A stretch of DNA of 64,000 bases from Cavia porcellus (Eukaryota; Chordata; Mammalia; Rodentia; Caviidae). The notes beneath the pieces were generated by a model. It searched no databases. It worked only from the letters and a program-made list of their open reading frames with translations, and was not told the origin of the DNA. The stretch spans positions 16,429,501-16,493,500 of the forward strand of contig NW_026947506.1 of assembly GCF_034190915.1 (NCBI RefSeq). The letters run 5' to 3'. How positions within the stretch are numbered: position 1 is the first letter of the stretch; every line of letters starts with the position of its first letter. Of this stretch, positions 13,219-26,275 are shown one piece after another. The translations under genes and the position numbers were made by a program.

Positions 13219-14521
13219 AAATCAGCATTGTTATTTTGTGTCAAAGGAGATAAAATTAAACACAACAAAACAGAGCAAAATTGGACATAAGAACTCAATG
13301 TAAGAGATATAAATTTCAAAACTAGATAATCTGAGTTCTTCCCTACCTATCATGTTGTCTTTTGTTTTCTTCCAAATAGTTGTCCATGTCTTGCCATACA
13401 GAGAATTCATACTGAGCAACCTAGTATAAAATTAATCCAAACAGTCTGATAAAGGAGTTTTAGGTCTTTAAAATCAGACAAAAAGGAAGTCACCAATGGC
13501 TGTGCTAGAATCTCGGGTTTGCTTCACAATACCTGTGCATACTTTCATGTATGTGGAAACTCAGTTAAATACAACCAGCTTAAAAAAAAAAACGTATTAT
13601 ATAGAACAAACCAAAGCATGGATAAAAGTATTGGGCTTCAAAGAGATGATAGAAGGAAATCCCCTCCTTACTACACTGCCTAGGGTCAACCTCTCAAGGG
13701 ACATCCAGATCACTTCCTCCGACTTGCTAATGGGAGAGGGGGAGAAGATGTGATGTTTGTTTCTCAGCCTGCAGGCTGGCAGACTTACAGCTGCTCATGG
13801 TGGAGAGAGGCTTTGCCTGGACTCCTGGCACTCCCACCATGACCCATGTCCCAGGAAATGCCAGTGGAACTCAGTAATATTACTATTTCCAAACATTGGG
13901 TCCAAGGAGTGATCTAGGTTAGTAGGAGATCTAAGAGCTCTGAGCAAGTAGCATTTACAGTTGTCCCACACTAGACTTTAGGTTTAGAGACATTCTGCCA
14001 ATATTCACAGTTTGTACCTGTCCCAAATCCATGGCCCTTGCTCCTGACACTGTATCAGATTACCCAGAAGAACCACCTCTTCACTCCCAGCACACCTATT
14101 TCTCATGGAGCCTTGAATCTGCTCCCTTCACATTACTTCCCTGCAACTGGCTTTCACCCACATGTGATCCCAAGGGAAAAGTTGCCTTATTGACCTCTCT
14201 GTCCTGCTTTGCTCCTTACCACCAGAAAGGAATAAACACAGAGGGCCTACTGAGAACAGTGGCATGCTGGAGTTACTATCCTCCACCCTAGCCTCTCATC
14301 TTCTGGAAATGGCAGGAAGACGATAGACCAGAGAACTCCCCCATATGAATGAGACAAAAGAAATTCTGGGCTAGTAAAACAGACTGTTTTCATAAACATA
14401 TAGAAAAGACAGGTAGGATGAAAATTGACTGGCTCTCACATTTTGAGTGAGACACACCTAGGGCAATTGGATTAGAATAGGGTGGGAAGAACCACCATAG
14501 GGTGGATCCTGTCCTAAGAGT

Positions 14522-14529
14522 TATAAAAG
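14522..14529 (+). promoter_or_regulatory. TATA box of SPOP-like copy 2
   Basis: TATAAAAG about 410 bp upstream of the reading frame, in the block conserved between units. Confidence 0.5.
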
Positions 14530-14932
14530 GGACACCAAGCAGGAAGAATCCTTTCTGTTTCCATGATGAGGTGGTTCCCTGCTTGAAACTTGGAATTCAT
14601 ATCCTTGCTTCCAGCCCAGATGAATTAGCCTCCTGAAAGGAACTCAGACGGGACTCAACAAGGCTTCGTATTTTCAGGTCTGTGCCTTTTGGTGAGCTAT
14701 TTCTTTGAGTGATCAAGAAACATTTCAGAGTTGACTTATATACTAGGAAATCTCAGTCAGCTTATTTCTAAATACGTATTTCTTTTAATCTATAAACTAG
14801 GCTCTCTACTTGTGATTGCCATACTGCCCTGCCTGGCTTGGAAGTGCTGACTGCAGTGAAATTTGTGCCATCTGGTGAAGAAGAAATTTGATTCCTGTGA
14901 CTTGACAAGCTTGCTGCACTTTCACTCTGCTG

Positions 14933-16057
14933 ATGTTAATGGTTTCCAGTACCGCAGGCCCAGGAGAAATGTCACGGGGGCCAACAGTGGACAGCAGGTA
15001 CACCACAGACATCAAAGTAGTGAACGTGTCCTTTTTGTGGACCATTGATAACATTAGATTTTGCCTAAAGGAAATAGATGACTGCATTCAAAGTTCAAGC
15101 TTTTCACCTGAAGGAAATGATCAAGTGAAATGGTGCTTACGACTCTACCCAAATGGTCTTGATGAACAAAGCAAAGATTATGTGTGCTTATACCTGGGAA
15201 TGATCTGCTGTCCAAGGAGGGTAGCTCATGCAAAATTCACCTTTTCCATTCTGAATGCCAAAGGAGAGAAAACCAAGGTGCTCTCAAGTCCACAAGCTTA
15301 TACATTTGTGCGAGGAAAGGACTGGGGATTCAAACATTTCATCCTTAGAGAGTTTCTTTTGGATCCAAACAATGGGCTTCTCTCCAATGACAAGCTTTCC
15401 TTCTTCTGTGAAGTGAAAGTAGCACAAGATCCCACCAATAATTCCAGCCAGAATATTAGGAAGCTGGATAAGGTTCCTGAGGGCTGCTTGGCAGAGGATC
15501 TAGGAGGACTGTGGGAGCGATCCCAGCTCACAGACTGTTGCTTGTGTGTGGCTGGCCAGGAATTCCAGGCTCACAAAGCCATCTGAGCAGCTCGCTCTCC
15601 AGTTTGCATGGCATTGTTTGAACTTGAAAAGCAAAGGAGCAAAAAGAATCGTGTTGAAATCAGTGACATCGATCCTGAAGTTTTTAAGGAAATGATATAC
15701 TTTATGTACACTGGAAAGGCACCAAAACTAGGGATAATGGCAACTGAACTGCTGGAGGCTGTAACCAGGTTTGGTCTGGAGCGCCTGAAGCTCATGTGTG
15801 AGAACCACCTGTGCAGCAACCTCTCTGTGGAGAATGCCATGGAAATCCTCATCTTGGCTGACCTCCACAGTGCACCTCAGTTGAAAACCCGGACACTGGA
15901 TTTCATCAATTTTCATGTTTCTGACATCCTGGAGACCTCTGAGTGGAAGGCCATGGTGGTGTCCCACCCTCACTTGGTGGCCGAAGCCTATCACTCTCTG
16001 GTTTCCATGCAGTGTGCATTCATGGTACCCCCATGCAAGCGTCTGAGACTGTCCTAA
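14933..16057 (+). pseudogene. SPOP-like: SPOP-like retrocopy 2, nonsense at codon 218
   Basis: Colinear with the 374-residue SPOP frame. Codons 1-217 are open, covering the whole MATH domain and the first part of the BTB domain. TGA at 15584-15586 replaces the Leu218 codon (TTA in copies 4 and 5), and the same frame continues to TAA at 16055-16057. Tyr83 is intact, so this inactivation is independent of copies 1/3. A MATH-only product of 217 residues would keep the cleft residues equivalent to Tyr87, Phe102, Tyr123, Trp131 and Phe133. In the BTB part the SPOP 233-235 motif reads Lys-Gln-Arg, and 231 is Leu rather than His. Confidence 0.9.
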
Positions 16058-16502
16058 GACCCCACATCTCCATTTATCTTCCCAAAACCCTGGCCACATT
16101 TGCTGCCCCTGAACCATAATATGCTAAGGCAATCCGTGGAAACTTCACTCTTCTATGTGGAAATATTAAATTGTGCCTCTCTAGGGGAGAGAAGGGACCA
16201 CCGTCTTAAGGTCAGAAAAAGGAAATGGGATCTTGAGAATTTAGAAGTCGTGTATCATGCATTTTCAAATCTGTGTTTTATAATATTGTGCAAAGTGGGT
16301 TTTTACAATGTCGACGCCAAACTGAAACCAAAAATCCTGTCAATGTTGCAGACAGACCTGGGGTGGGGCTACCCTTAGAGGCAGGGACCATGAACTTCAC
16401 TCTGTAAATGCAAGACTCCTTTCTGCCTTTCTGCACCATCATGCAGCCCTGGGCACCCCACTTGTAAGAAGGGCTTTTTACTGTCCCTCACTTTTCTCTA
16501 TA

Positions 16503-16508
16503 AATAAA
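16503..16508 (+). terminator. Poly(A) signal AATAAA, copy 2
   Basis: Canonical AATAAA about 445 bp after the stop codon. Confidence 0.65.
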
Positions 16509-17362
16509 CCTGTATCTTATATTATACGGTTGTTTGGCTCCTCATCCTTTTTCTGTATGTTAGATTCAGAAGCTAAGAAAAATTTCAGAGTGTGCTGATG
16601 ATTTCAGGCCCATCCACAGGATGAACACAGTGGATGTACAGTGTCACTAATTAACATAGTAGATGGGAGAAATAAATGACCCAGAACTCAGGCTGCTGAA
16701 GCCAAGGACAATCACACAATGCAAGTCTTTGCTCATGTTGTCCTGTCCCAGTGACACAGACACGCAGCACAAGCACTACAGCACATTCCCGCAAAATCTA
16801 GGCCTCTGAGAGAGCAGTGCAATCATGGTCCTGGAGAAAAAAAGAGAGGAAAATGCTCAGATTTACGAAAATGGCATAAAAGAGAATTAAAAGTAGAAGT
16901 GTTTTATGTATTTCAGAGGAATTCATGTTGAGGAAGCAAAATTTATTACTTACAACTGCACTGAGAAATGGCTGTTGGCAAATTCACACTATAAATCTCA
17001 AAAAGAACTTTCTCACTGTGAACATTTAATATCCATAAGAATAGAATACATGTTTCTATGGTATTATGAAGAATAGAAGTAAAATTAAAAATGAAAAGGT
17101 AGTGGGTTTCATCTCAAAGTTTGGGCTTTTGTAAAAATCATTAGTGGTGTTACTCTGGAATCACCTAGAATCTGTAATGGCTCAGAGCTTTTAAAAATAT
17201 CTAAAGAAATGGATCCCCTTGTCTTGAACAGGTACAGATTTCAAAACGTTTAATCAGGGCTTACAGCTGGTAACCCTTTATGTGCTGGTTGTGTATATCT
17301 TCATGAATGTCAATATTGGATAACAACCTGTATAACAATTATGCAGTAAAATCACTAAGAGT

Positions 17363-17364
<2 letters not shown>

Positions 17365-17436
<72 letters not shown>

Positions 17437-17493
17437 TGTCTATCTGTCTATCTGTCTGTCTGTCTGTCTGTCTTTCTATCTCTATCTCTCTCA
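17365..17493. repeat. (CT)n(TA)n(TCTG)n compound microsatellite, U2
   Basis: Same three-part simple repeat as U1, with shorter CT and TA blocks. Confidence 0.95.
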
Positions 17494-19612
17494 GTCTTTA
17501 TCATGGCTTGAACTCACAACTCACAACCTGGTTATTGCCAGGTAAGTGCTTCTTTGGCTCAGTTTACTGCTTGACTTTTGCAGATATTTGGCATACACAT
17601 GTCCTATTCTTGTGTCCTTGCTCCTAGAAGTGTCCCTTTCTCACCTCAAGCAGGCTGAGATTGTTGAAAATGAGACAAAATAATTCACTCTGTGTGCATA
17701 TTTCTTGAAAAGAATGATGGTTCTTAGACTTTGTGGGAATATGTGTTTTGGTATTATCACCCTCAAGTTTTATTTCACGTCCATTCTCTCCTCCTCATTA
17801 AAGAGAATAAAACAGGAAAAGCTTTAAAGGAGGATAAAAGGAAATTTTTTATTAATTTTTTATGTGAAAACTTTCAGAACACAGATTCCTCAGCTGTCCA
17901 TACCTGACTTGCTGATTATGTAGGAGTCATTCCAGTTGCTTGGGAATCGCTGTTCATCCTACAAGGGAGAACATTCAAATGTTAATTTTTTTTCTTTCCA
18001 AATATATAAATAATTATTATCTTTTACATGAAATGTGGAAATTAAAAAGTATGAGTTTCTATCACTGCCTCAAATGAACAGCAAAAAACATTGAAAATAA
18101 CTTACAAAGTGTAATTTCCTCATAGTGAAATGAATGGAGCAAAGTGGATTAGGGCAGAAGATTTTTCAGGGTAAGCACAGGTCTTCTCTGCTTCTCTGAG
18201 TACAAATATGTGTTACAGTGACTTATTGTCAAGTGCTTCATAGAAACAGAAGTTATATTGAATGTACAAATTGACCAAAAGAATGTTTTCCTTGCAATTC
18301 TAGAGAGGAACCAGGCAAGAATTGCAGCTTAAGTGGCTGAAGGGCAACCAGTGAGATATGGCGCTATATTAACACTCTTGTGAGAATGACATGCCAGCTG
18401 TTAAGCATTAGGAGTTAGGACTGAGAATGCGTGTTCATTCCCTCAGTTGGTGTCACAGTGGTGAACTCTTGAAGGCTGATGTGCTCCCATTTCCAGAAAA
18501 CAATCATCCCTCTGTGATGTTGGGATTCGATGGGGGTTAATGCTAATCCAACATTACTAGCAGAAGACTTTTTTGAAGAAACCACTTGTTTGACTGCTTA
18601 ATTCTAAGAAAAATATATGACAGAATATGAAGAAGAATTTGCCATAACTGTACAGGCATTCTGAAGCAATGAAATCACCAACTGCATTTGGCAAGCACTG
18701 AAAGGCCTGCCAAAGTCCCCGGAGGCACCAATTTACCTGTATCATCCAAAGTTGTGTGTCACACATTCTCGAGCTACTAGTGAAGGCATCTTGTGACACT
18801 TCCAACTCTTATGTGCAAACAACACACTAATAAATAAAGTATCTATCCAGGAGTCCCGGATGATGAAAGTGGTAGGAGACTAGTGACAAATAGTAAACTT
18901 GCATGAACCATTTCGTTTCCTTCATTCAACTCTTATCACAATATGACTGATTATTTATGTGTATAGTTAGCATGTAGTGATCTCTCACTCAGAAAATCAA
19001 CAACCCTAGGAAAATATGGAACAGATTTAGAGTTTTCTAACCAAAATGGGAAGCAACAGGAGCCAAATGTACCTGACCTTGAAAGCAGGCACATGGATTA
19101 ACCTTATCACACCTCTGTGGAAGACATCTCGGTCTAAATTCTTAGGTACTGTAACCCTGAATCTTTAAAGATTCTATTCCTCTTTACTTTCCATTTTGCA
19201 CTTGTAATTCATCCTACTCTTGATGCTGTCATCTTGCAATCTCAATAAACAACAACTTACTACATATCACAAGGTATATGCCAGGCAATACTCTTGTATG
19301 TGTACACAAGAATGTGGAAAAATTTTTGCCCATTCAGTTCTAACACAGCTCTAGGGCTGGATTAGAAACAAAAGCAGCATTTTCTCACCTTTCATCATCC
19401 TGGTTTAAAAGGCATTGCTACACAAAGAGAATTAGTGAAAAAATGTACAAAATGTTCCTACAAGGCTGATGACATTTTCCATGCAAATGGAATTCCACAG
19501 TGTATCCAAGGAAGAAACTTATACAATATTCTAAGAAGGGTTAATTTTGGAAAAATTTTACCCTATTTAAAAGGCACTTCAAGAGCTTCCATTTCGTTAG
19601 CTTTAATACACT

Positions 19613-19649
19613 TTGTGTGTGGTGTGTGTGTGTGTTTGTGTGTGTGTGT
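19613..19649. repeat. (GT)n microsatellite, U3
   Basis: Same interrupted GT tract as U1. Confidence 0.95.
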
Positions 19650-21478
19650 TTATCTCTGATAGTGAGTGTTATGCTGATATCTATAAAAGAAGCTACAGAG
19701 AAGAAAATTAATTGCAAATAACCCATGATTTCTATTTTTCTTCTCATTTTGTACAAGAAAGTATCTTCTTAATGTAGAAATATCAAAATCTACACAACTG
19801 AGTTACAACTAGTGCACATATTTTGTATAAAATTCAGAACCTAAAATTAACTAAGAGAGCACAGCAATGATGATTGTTGGGTATTGTACTGATAGGGGCA
19901 TTGAACCTATTTTGGTTATGTTAGTTATTGCAGAATCAGGAAATCATCAACACTAGTGAGGGGAGATGTTTGGATCTGGGGACTCTTGTTCCTGGTAACA
20001 GTGACAGCTAGTGATTCCAGTGGACAAGGCTGAGAGACTCAGCAGTGTAGGTAAGCAGCAGACAATGAGGTCTTTACTGTCTGGCACAGAATGGAGAAGG
20101 ATTTTGTCATTCAGCGGGAGGGAATGTTTGGCGGGAGCCATGTTGAAGTGAAGTCAGATGAACCTTAACCAGAACAGCTGCTGGCTTCCTTTACAAGACC
20201 CTAGTTGGGTGCAGACACATGGAAATTGATTGGAATGAGATTATTCCAATGAGTCTCGTCTTGAGGCAGGCTGGCTAATGCTGTCTACTACTCCATCATA
20301 AGGCCATGCCTGGTTGGAAGGGAAAGAATGGCAGAACTCAGAACACTCTATCCATAGGGTATCTAATAATGAATCCAGAGAGAATCCTGGAAGAGAATGA
20401 TTTTTTTTATTCATTTTTCTTTTTGGTTTGGTATTTTCTTGTTTTATTCTTCTGCTTTTGATTTCTCCTTTATTTTGTTCTTAATTTCTGAGGGTGACTG
20501 TGATTCCTTACTTCCTTGTGGTTATGCTTTTGTTTGGATTTCAATTTTTCTCTTTCAAATCTCATTTAGTCTTCTGCATTAGTTTCCCCCAGTAGATGGG
20601 ATCCATCTACCATCTCCATTTTATTGTAATCTCTTTCCCTTTGTTTGTAATCTCTTTCCCTTTGGCCATTGTTCATGGTACTCTTCTTGCTCCAAAATAT
20701 ATTTTGAATCTTAACCCTTGAGGACAGATTGGACATATCATGAATTCATATATTGTTTATGATTGTTTGCATTCTGTTTTATGTTCAGGAATTCAGTTCA
20801 TACTGTTAGGAAACTAGCAAGTATCACTCCAGGAATACAATTGAAAGAGAAAAGACATGAGAACATACAAATCAGACTAATCCTCTGGCACCCAGGCCAC
20901 CAAAGCAAACCTGGGGGGAAATGAGGTTGGAAAATTTGAAAACCCAATGCTAGGTTACTTCAATGTGGCAAAAAGGCAATTGAATGAGGCTGTGGAATAT
21001 ATTAAATCAGAAGTAATCTCTCAAGTAACCACAACTAACTACAGAGATTACCAAAATACACAACATTCTTAGTGATGTTAGTTCTGACACAGCCAAAAAA
21101 CAAGCGAGCTTACAAGAACTGTTGAAGCACAACCTAAGAAATAAATGAACCCATTAAATAGATTCAAGCAGATATGCAAGAGAAAAAAAATCCATTTTAA
21201 AACTTCAGAGCACTTTAGGCCAGTTTGAGGAAAGGACTTCAGATACTGAGTACAGGCTGGCACTTAGTGACAAGGAGAGACAACAAATGACATTAAAAGC
21301 AATTTGCAGACATCATGAAAGAAAGCTTTCTTGGTACAGAAGAGGAATTTAATCTACCAATCATTGAGGCAATTATTTCTCCAGTTAGCAGTGATTAAAA
21401 GAATTCTACCTGCCCATGGATAATAGACAAGTTTGCAGACAATCAAATAAAAATAGAGTATTAAAATCTGTTAGGGAT

Positions 21479-21578
21479 GGGCTTGGGGTTTCTCTCAGCA
21501 GGATAAGCACCTGCGTGGCAAGCAGTAGTCCTGAGTTCTATCCCTGGTAACAATAAAAATGAAAAAGCCAAAAAAATA
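21479..21578 (+). mobile_element. ID-type SINE, U3
   Basis: Copy of the U1 ID SINE with the same flanking direct repeats. Confidence 0.85.
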
Positions 21579-21763
21579 TCTGTTAGGGATGAGGACTGTT
21601 GTGATCCTCCCAATAATGTCCACAAGTACATGAGGGTATGTATCACTTCTGAGTCTGGTGGAAAACTGGAGCACACTCTGAGTATGTAAAACAGAAAAAA
21701 GAGAAGCTTTGGAAGACAGCCTGTGATATCTATCCCTGAAGTGTCAGCCCTTCTTCCTGTCTA

Positions 21764-21847
21764 CCTTCCTTCCTTCCTTCCTTCCTTCCTTCCTTCCTTC
21801 CTTCCTTCCTTCCATGCTTCCTTCTTTCCTTCCTTGCTTCCTTCCAT
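21764..21847. repeat. (CCTT)n microsatellite, U3
   Basis: CCTT tract, about one repeat longer than in U1. Confidence 0.95.
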
Positions 21848-21877
21848 CCCTCATTCCCTCTGTCCTTTCATTCTTTT

Positions 21878-21988
21878 GGTTTTTAATTCAAGTTAGTATT
21901 TAATCCCACATGTCCTTGAAACTGCAATGATATTCCTGCCTCAGCTTTGTGAGTGCTGGGATTAATGATGTGTTCGCCAACACCCAGC
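21878..21988 (-). mobile_element. B1-like SINE fragment, U3
   Basis: Same minus-strand B1-like fragment as in U1. Confidence 0.7.
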
Positions 21989-23306
21989 AAATCAGCATTG
22001 TTATTTTGTGTCAAAGGAGAAAAAATTAAACACAACAAAACAGAGCAAAATTGGACATAAGAACTCAATTTAAGAGATATAAATTTCAAAACTAGATAAT
22101 CTGAGTTCTTCCCTACCTATCATGTTGTCTTTTGTTTTCTTCCATATAGTTGTCCATGTCTTGCCATACAGAGAATTCATACTGAGCAACCTAGTATAAT
22201 ATTAATCCAAACAGTCTGATAAAGGAGTTTTAGGTCTTTAAAATCAGACAAAAAGGAAGTCACCAATGGCTGTGCTAGAATCTCTTGTTTGCTTCAAAAT
22301 GCCTGTGCATACTTTCATGTATGTGGATACTCAGTTAAACACAACCAGCTTTAAAAAAAAAAAAAACGTATTATATAGAACAAACCAAAACATGGATAAA
22401 ATTATTGGGCTTCAAAGAGATGATAGAAGGAAATCCCCTCCTTACTACATTGCCTAGGGTCAAACTCTCAAGGGACATCCAGATTACTGGCTCTTACTTT
22501 CTAATCGGAGAGGGGGAGAAGATGTGATGTTTGTTTCTCAGCCTGCAGGCTGGCAGACTCACAGCTGCTCATGGTGGGGAGAGGCTTTGCCTGGACTCCT
22601 GGCACTCCCAGCATGACCCATGTCCCAGGAAATGCCAGTGGAACTCAGTAATATTACTATTTCCAAACATTGGGTCCAAGGAGTGAACTAGGTTAGTAGG
22701 AGATCTAAAAGGTCTGAGGAAGTAGCATTTACAGTTGTCCCACACTAGACTTTAGGTTTAGATACATTCTGCCAATATTCACTGTTTGTGCCTGTCCCAA
22801 ATCCATGTCCCTTGCACCCGACACTGTATCAGATTACCCAGAAGAACCACCTCTTCACTCCCAGCACACCTATTTCTCATGGAGCCTTGAATCTGCTCCC
22901 TTCACATTACTTCCCTGCAACTGGCTTTCACCCACATGTGATCCCAAGGGAAAAGTTGCCTTAGTGACCTCTCTGTCCTGCTTTACTCCTTACCACCAGA
23001 AAGAAATAAACACAGAGGGCCTACTGAAAACAGTGGCATGCTGGAGTTACTATCCTCCACCTTAGCCTCTCATCTTCTGGAAATGGCAAGAAGATGGCAG
23101 GAAGAGGATAGACCAGAGAACTTCCCCATATGAATGAGACAAAAGAAATTCTGGGCTAGTAAAACAGACTGTTTTCATAAACGTATAGAAAAGACAGGTA
23201 GGATGAAAATTGACTGACTCTCACATTTTGAGTGAGACACACCTAGGGCAATTGGATTAGAATAGGGTGGGAAGAACCACCATAGGGTGGATCCTGTCCT
23301 AAGAGT

Positions 23307-23314
23307 TATAAAAG
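23307..23314 (+). promoter_or_regulatory. TATA box of SPOP-like copy 3
   Basis: TATAAAAG in the conserved upstream block, as in U1. Confidence 0.5.
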
Positions 23315-23717
23315 GGACACCAAGCAGGAAGAATCCCTTCTGTTTCCATGATGAGGTGGTTCCCTGCTTGAAACTTGGAATTCATATACATGCTTCCAGC
23401 CCAGATGAATTAGCCTCCTGAAAGGATCTCAGACGGGACTCAACAAGGCTTCATATTTTAAGGTCTGTGCATTTTGGTGAGCTATTTCTTTGAGTTATCA
23501 ACAAACATTGCAGAGTTGACTTATATACTAGGAAATCTCAGTCAGCTTATTTCTAAATACGTATTTCTTTTAATCCATAAATTAGGCTCTCTACTTGTGA
23601 TTGCCATACTGCCCTGCCTGTCTTCGAACTGCTGACTGCAGTGAAATTTGTGCCATCTGGTGAAGAAGAAATTTGATTCCTGTGACTTGACAAGCTTGCT
23701 GCACTTTCACTCTGCTG

Positions 23718-24842
23718 ATGTTAAGGGTTTCCAGTACCGCAGGCCCAGCAGAAATGTCACAGGGGCCCACAGTGGACAGCAGGTACACCACAGACATCAA
23801 AGTAGTGAACGTGTCCTTTTTGTGGACCATTGATAACATTAGATTTTGCCTAAAGGAAATAGATGACTGCATTCAAAGTTCAATCTTTTCACCTGAAGGA
23901 AATGATCAAGTGAAATGGTGCTTACGACTCTACCCAAATGGTCTTGATGAACAAAGCAAAGATTAAGTGTCCCTATACCTGGGAATGATCTGCTGTCCAA
24001 GGAGGGTAGCTCGTGCAAAATTCACCTTTTCCATTCTGAATGCCAAAGGAGAGAAAACAAAAGAGCTCTCAAGTCCACAAGCTTATACATTTGTGCGAAG
24101 AAAGGACTGGGGATTCAAAAATTTCATCCATAGAGAGTTTCTTTTGGATCCAAACAATGGGCTTCTCTCCAATGACAAGCTTTCCTTCTTCTGTGAAGTG
24201 AAAGTAGCACATGATCCCACCAATAATTCCAGCCAGAATATTATGAAGCTGGATAAGGTTCCTGAGGGCTGCTTGGCAGAGGATCTAGGAGGACTGTGGG
24301 AGCAATACCAGCTCACAGACTGTTGCTTGTGTGTGGCTGGCCAGAAATTCCAGGCACACAAAGCCATCTTAACAGCTCGCTCTCCAGTTTTCATGGCATT
24401 GCTGGAACATGAAAAGCAAGGGAGCAAAAAGATTTGTGTTGAAATCAGTGACATGGATCCTGAAGTTTTTAAGGAAATGATACACATTATGTACACTGGA
24501 AAGGCACCAAACCTAGGGATCATGGCAACTGAACTGCTGGAGGCTGCAACCAGGTTTGGTCTGGAGCACCTGAAGCTCATGTGTGAGAACCACCTCTGCA
24601 GCAACCTCTCTGTGGAGAATGCCGTGGAAATCCTCATCTTGGCTGACCTCCACAGTGCACATCAGTTGAAAACCCGGACACTGGATTTCATCAATTTTCA
24701 TGTTTTTGACATCCTGGAGACCTCTGAGTGGAAGGCCATGGTGGTGTCCCACCCTCACTTGGTGACTGAAGCCTATCACTCTCTGGTTTCCATGCAGTGT
24801 GCATTCATGGTACCCCCATGCAAGCGTCTGAGACTGTCCTAA
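23718..24842 (+). pseudogene. SPOP-like: SPOP-like retrocopy 3, nonsense at codon 83
   Basis: Duplicate of copy 1: both conceptual products, the 82-residue N-terminal piece and the 291-codon remainder, are the same as in copy 1. TAA at 23964-23966 replaces Tyr83 of the SPOP-colinear frame; the terminal stop is at 24840-24842. The shared lesion shows that inactivation came before the ~17.5 kb duplication. MATH is interrupted, while the BTB and 3-box segments remain open downstream with Lys-Gln-Gly at the SPOP 233-235 position. Confidence 0.9.
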
Positions 24843-25287
24843 GATCCCACATCTCCATTTATCTTCCCAAAACCCTGGCCACATTTGCTGTCACTGAACC
24901 ATAATATGCTAGGGCAATCTGTGGAAACTTCACTCTTCTATGTGGAAATATTAAATTGTGCCTCTCTAGGGGAAAGAAGGGACCACCGTCTTAAGGTCAG
25001 AAAAAGGAAATGGGATCTTGAGAATTTAGAAGTCGTGTATCATGCATTTTCAAATCTGTGTTTTATAATATTGTGAAAAGTGGGTTTTTACAGTGTCGAT
25101 GCCAAACTGAAACCAAAAATCCTGTCAATGTTGCAGACAGACCTGGGGTGGGGCTACCCTTAGAGGCAGGGATCATGAACTTCACTCTGTAAATGCAAGA
25201 CTCCTTCCTGCCTTTCTGCACCATCATGCAGCCCTGGGCATCCCACTTGTAACAAGGGCTTTTTACTGTCCCTCACTTTTCTCTATA

Positions 25288-25293
25288 AATAAA
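25288..25293 (+). terminator. Poly(A) signal AATAAA, copy 3
   Basis: Canonical AATAAA, as in copy 1. Confidence 0.65.
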
Positions 25294-26154
25294 CCTGTAT
25301 CTTACTTTATACGGTTGTTTGGCTCCTCATCCTTTTTCTGTATGTTTGATTCAGAAGCTAAGAAAAATTTCAGAGTGTGCTGATGATTTCAGGCCCATCC
25401 ACAGGATGAACACAGTGGATGTACAGTGTCACTAATTAACATAGTAGATGGGAGAAATAAATGACCCAGAACTCAGGCTGCTGAAGCTAAAGGACAATCA
25501 CACAATGCAAGTCTTTGCTCATGTTGTCCTGTCCCAGTAACACAGACAGGCAGCACAAGCACTACAGCACATTCCCGCAAAATCTAGGCCTCTGAGCGAA
25601 CAGTCCAATCACGGTCCAGGAGAAAAAAGAGAGGAAAATGCTCAGATTTACGAAAATGCATAAAAGAGAATTAAAAGTAGAAGTGTTTTATGTATTTCAG
25701 AGGAATTCATGTTGAGGAAGCAAAATTTATTACTTACAACTGAACTGAGAAATGGCTGTTGGTAAATTCACACTATAAATCTCAAAAAGAACTTTCTCAC
25801 TGTGAACATTTAATATCCATAAGAATAGAATGCATGTTTCTATGGTATTATGAAGAAGAGAAGTAAAATTAAAAATGAAAAGGTAGTGGGTTTCATCTCA
25901 AAGTTTGGGCTTTTTTAAAAATCATTAGTGGTGTTACTCTGGAATCACCTAGAATCTGTAATGGCTCAGAGCTTTTAAAAATATCTAAAGAAATGGATCC
26001 CCTTGTCTTGAACAGGTACAGATTTCAAAACATTTGTTTAATCAGGGCTTACAGCTGGTAACCCTTTATGTGCTGGCTGTGTAAAGCTTCATGAATGTCA
26101 ATATTGGATAATAGCCTGTATAACAATTATGCAGTAAAATCACTGAGAGTTTTG

Positions 26155-26155
<1 letters not shown>

Positions 26156-26231
<76 letters not shown>

Positions 26232-26275
26232 GTCTATCTGTCTGTCTGTCTGTCTGTCTATCTCTATCTCTCTCA
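26156..26275. repeat. (CT)n(TA)n(TCTG)n compound microsatellite, U3
   Basis: As in U1 but with a shorter CT block. Confidence 0.95.

Larger units (their letters stand above)
8789..17526 (+). repeat. Tandem-array unit U2
   Basis: Second unit, 8738 bp. The left part (8789-~12735) matches the left part of U4 almost base for base, and the right part differs from that of U4. The stretch 8789-12716 holds no recognised gene beyond a GT tract. The right part carries SINEs, promoter and SPOP-like copy 2. Confidence 0.93.
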
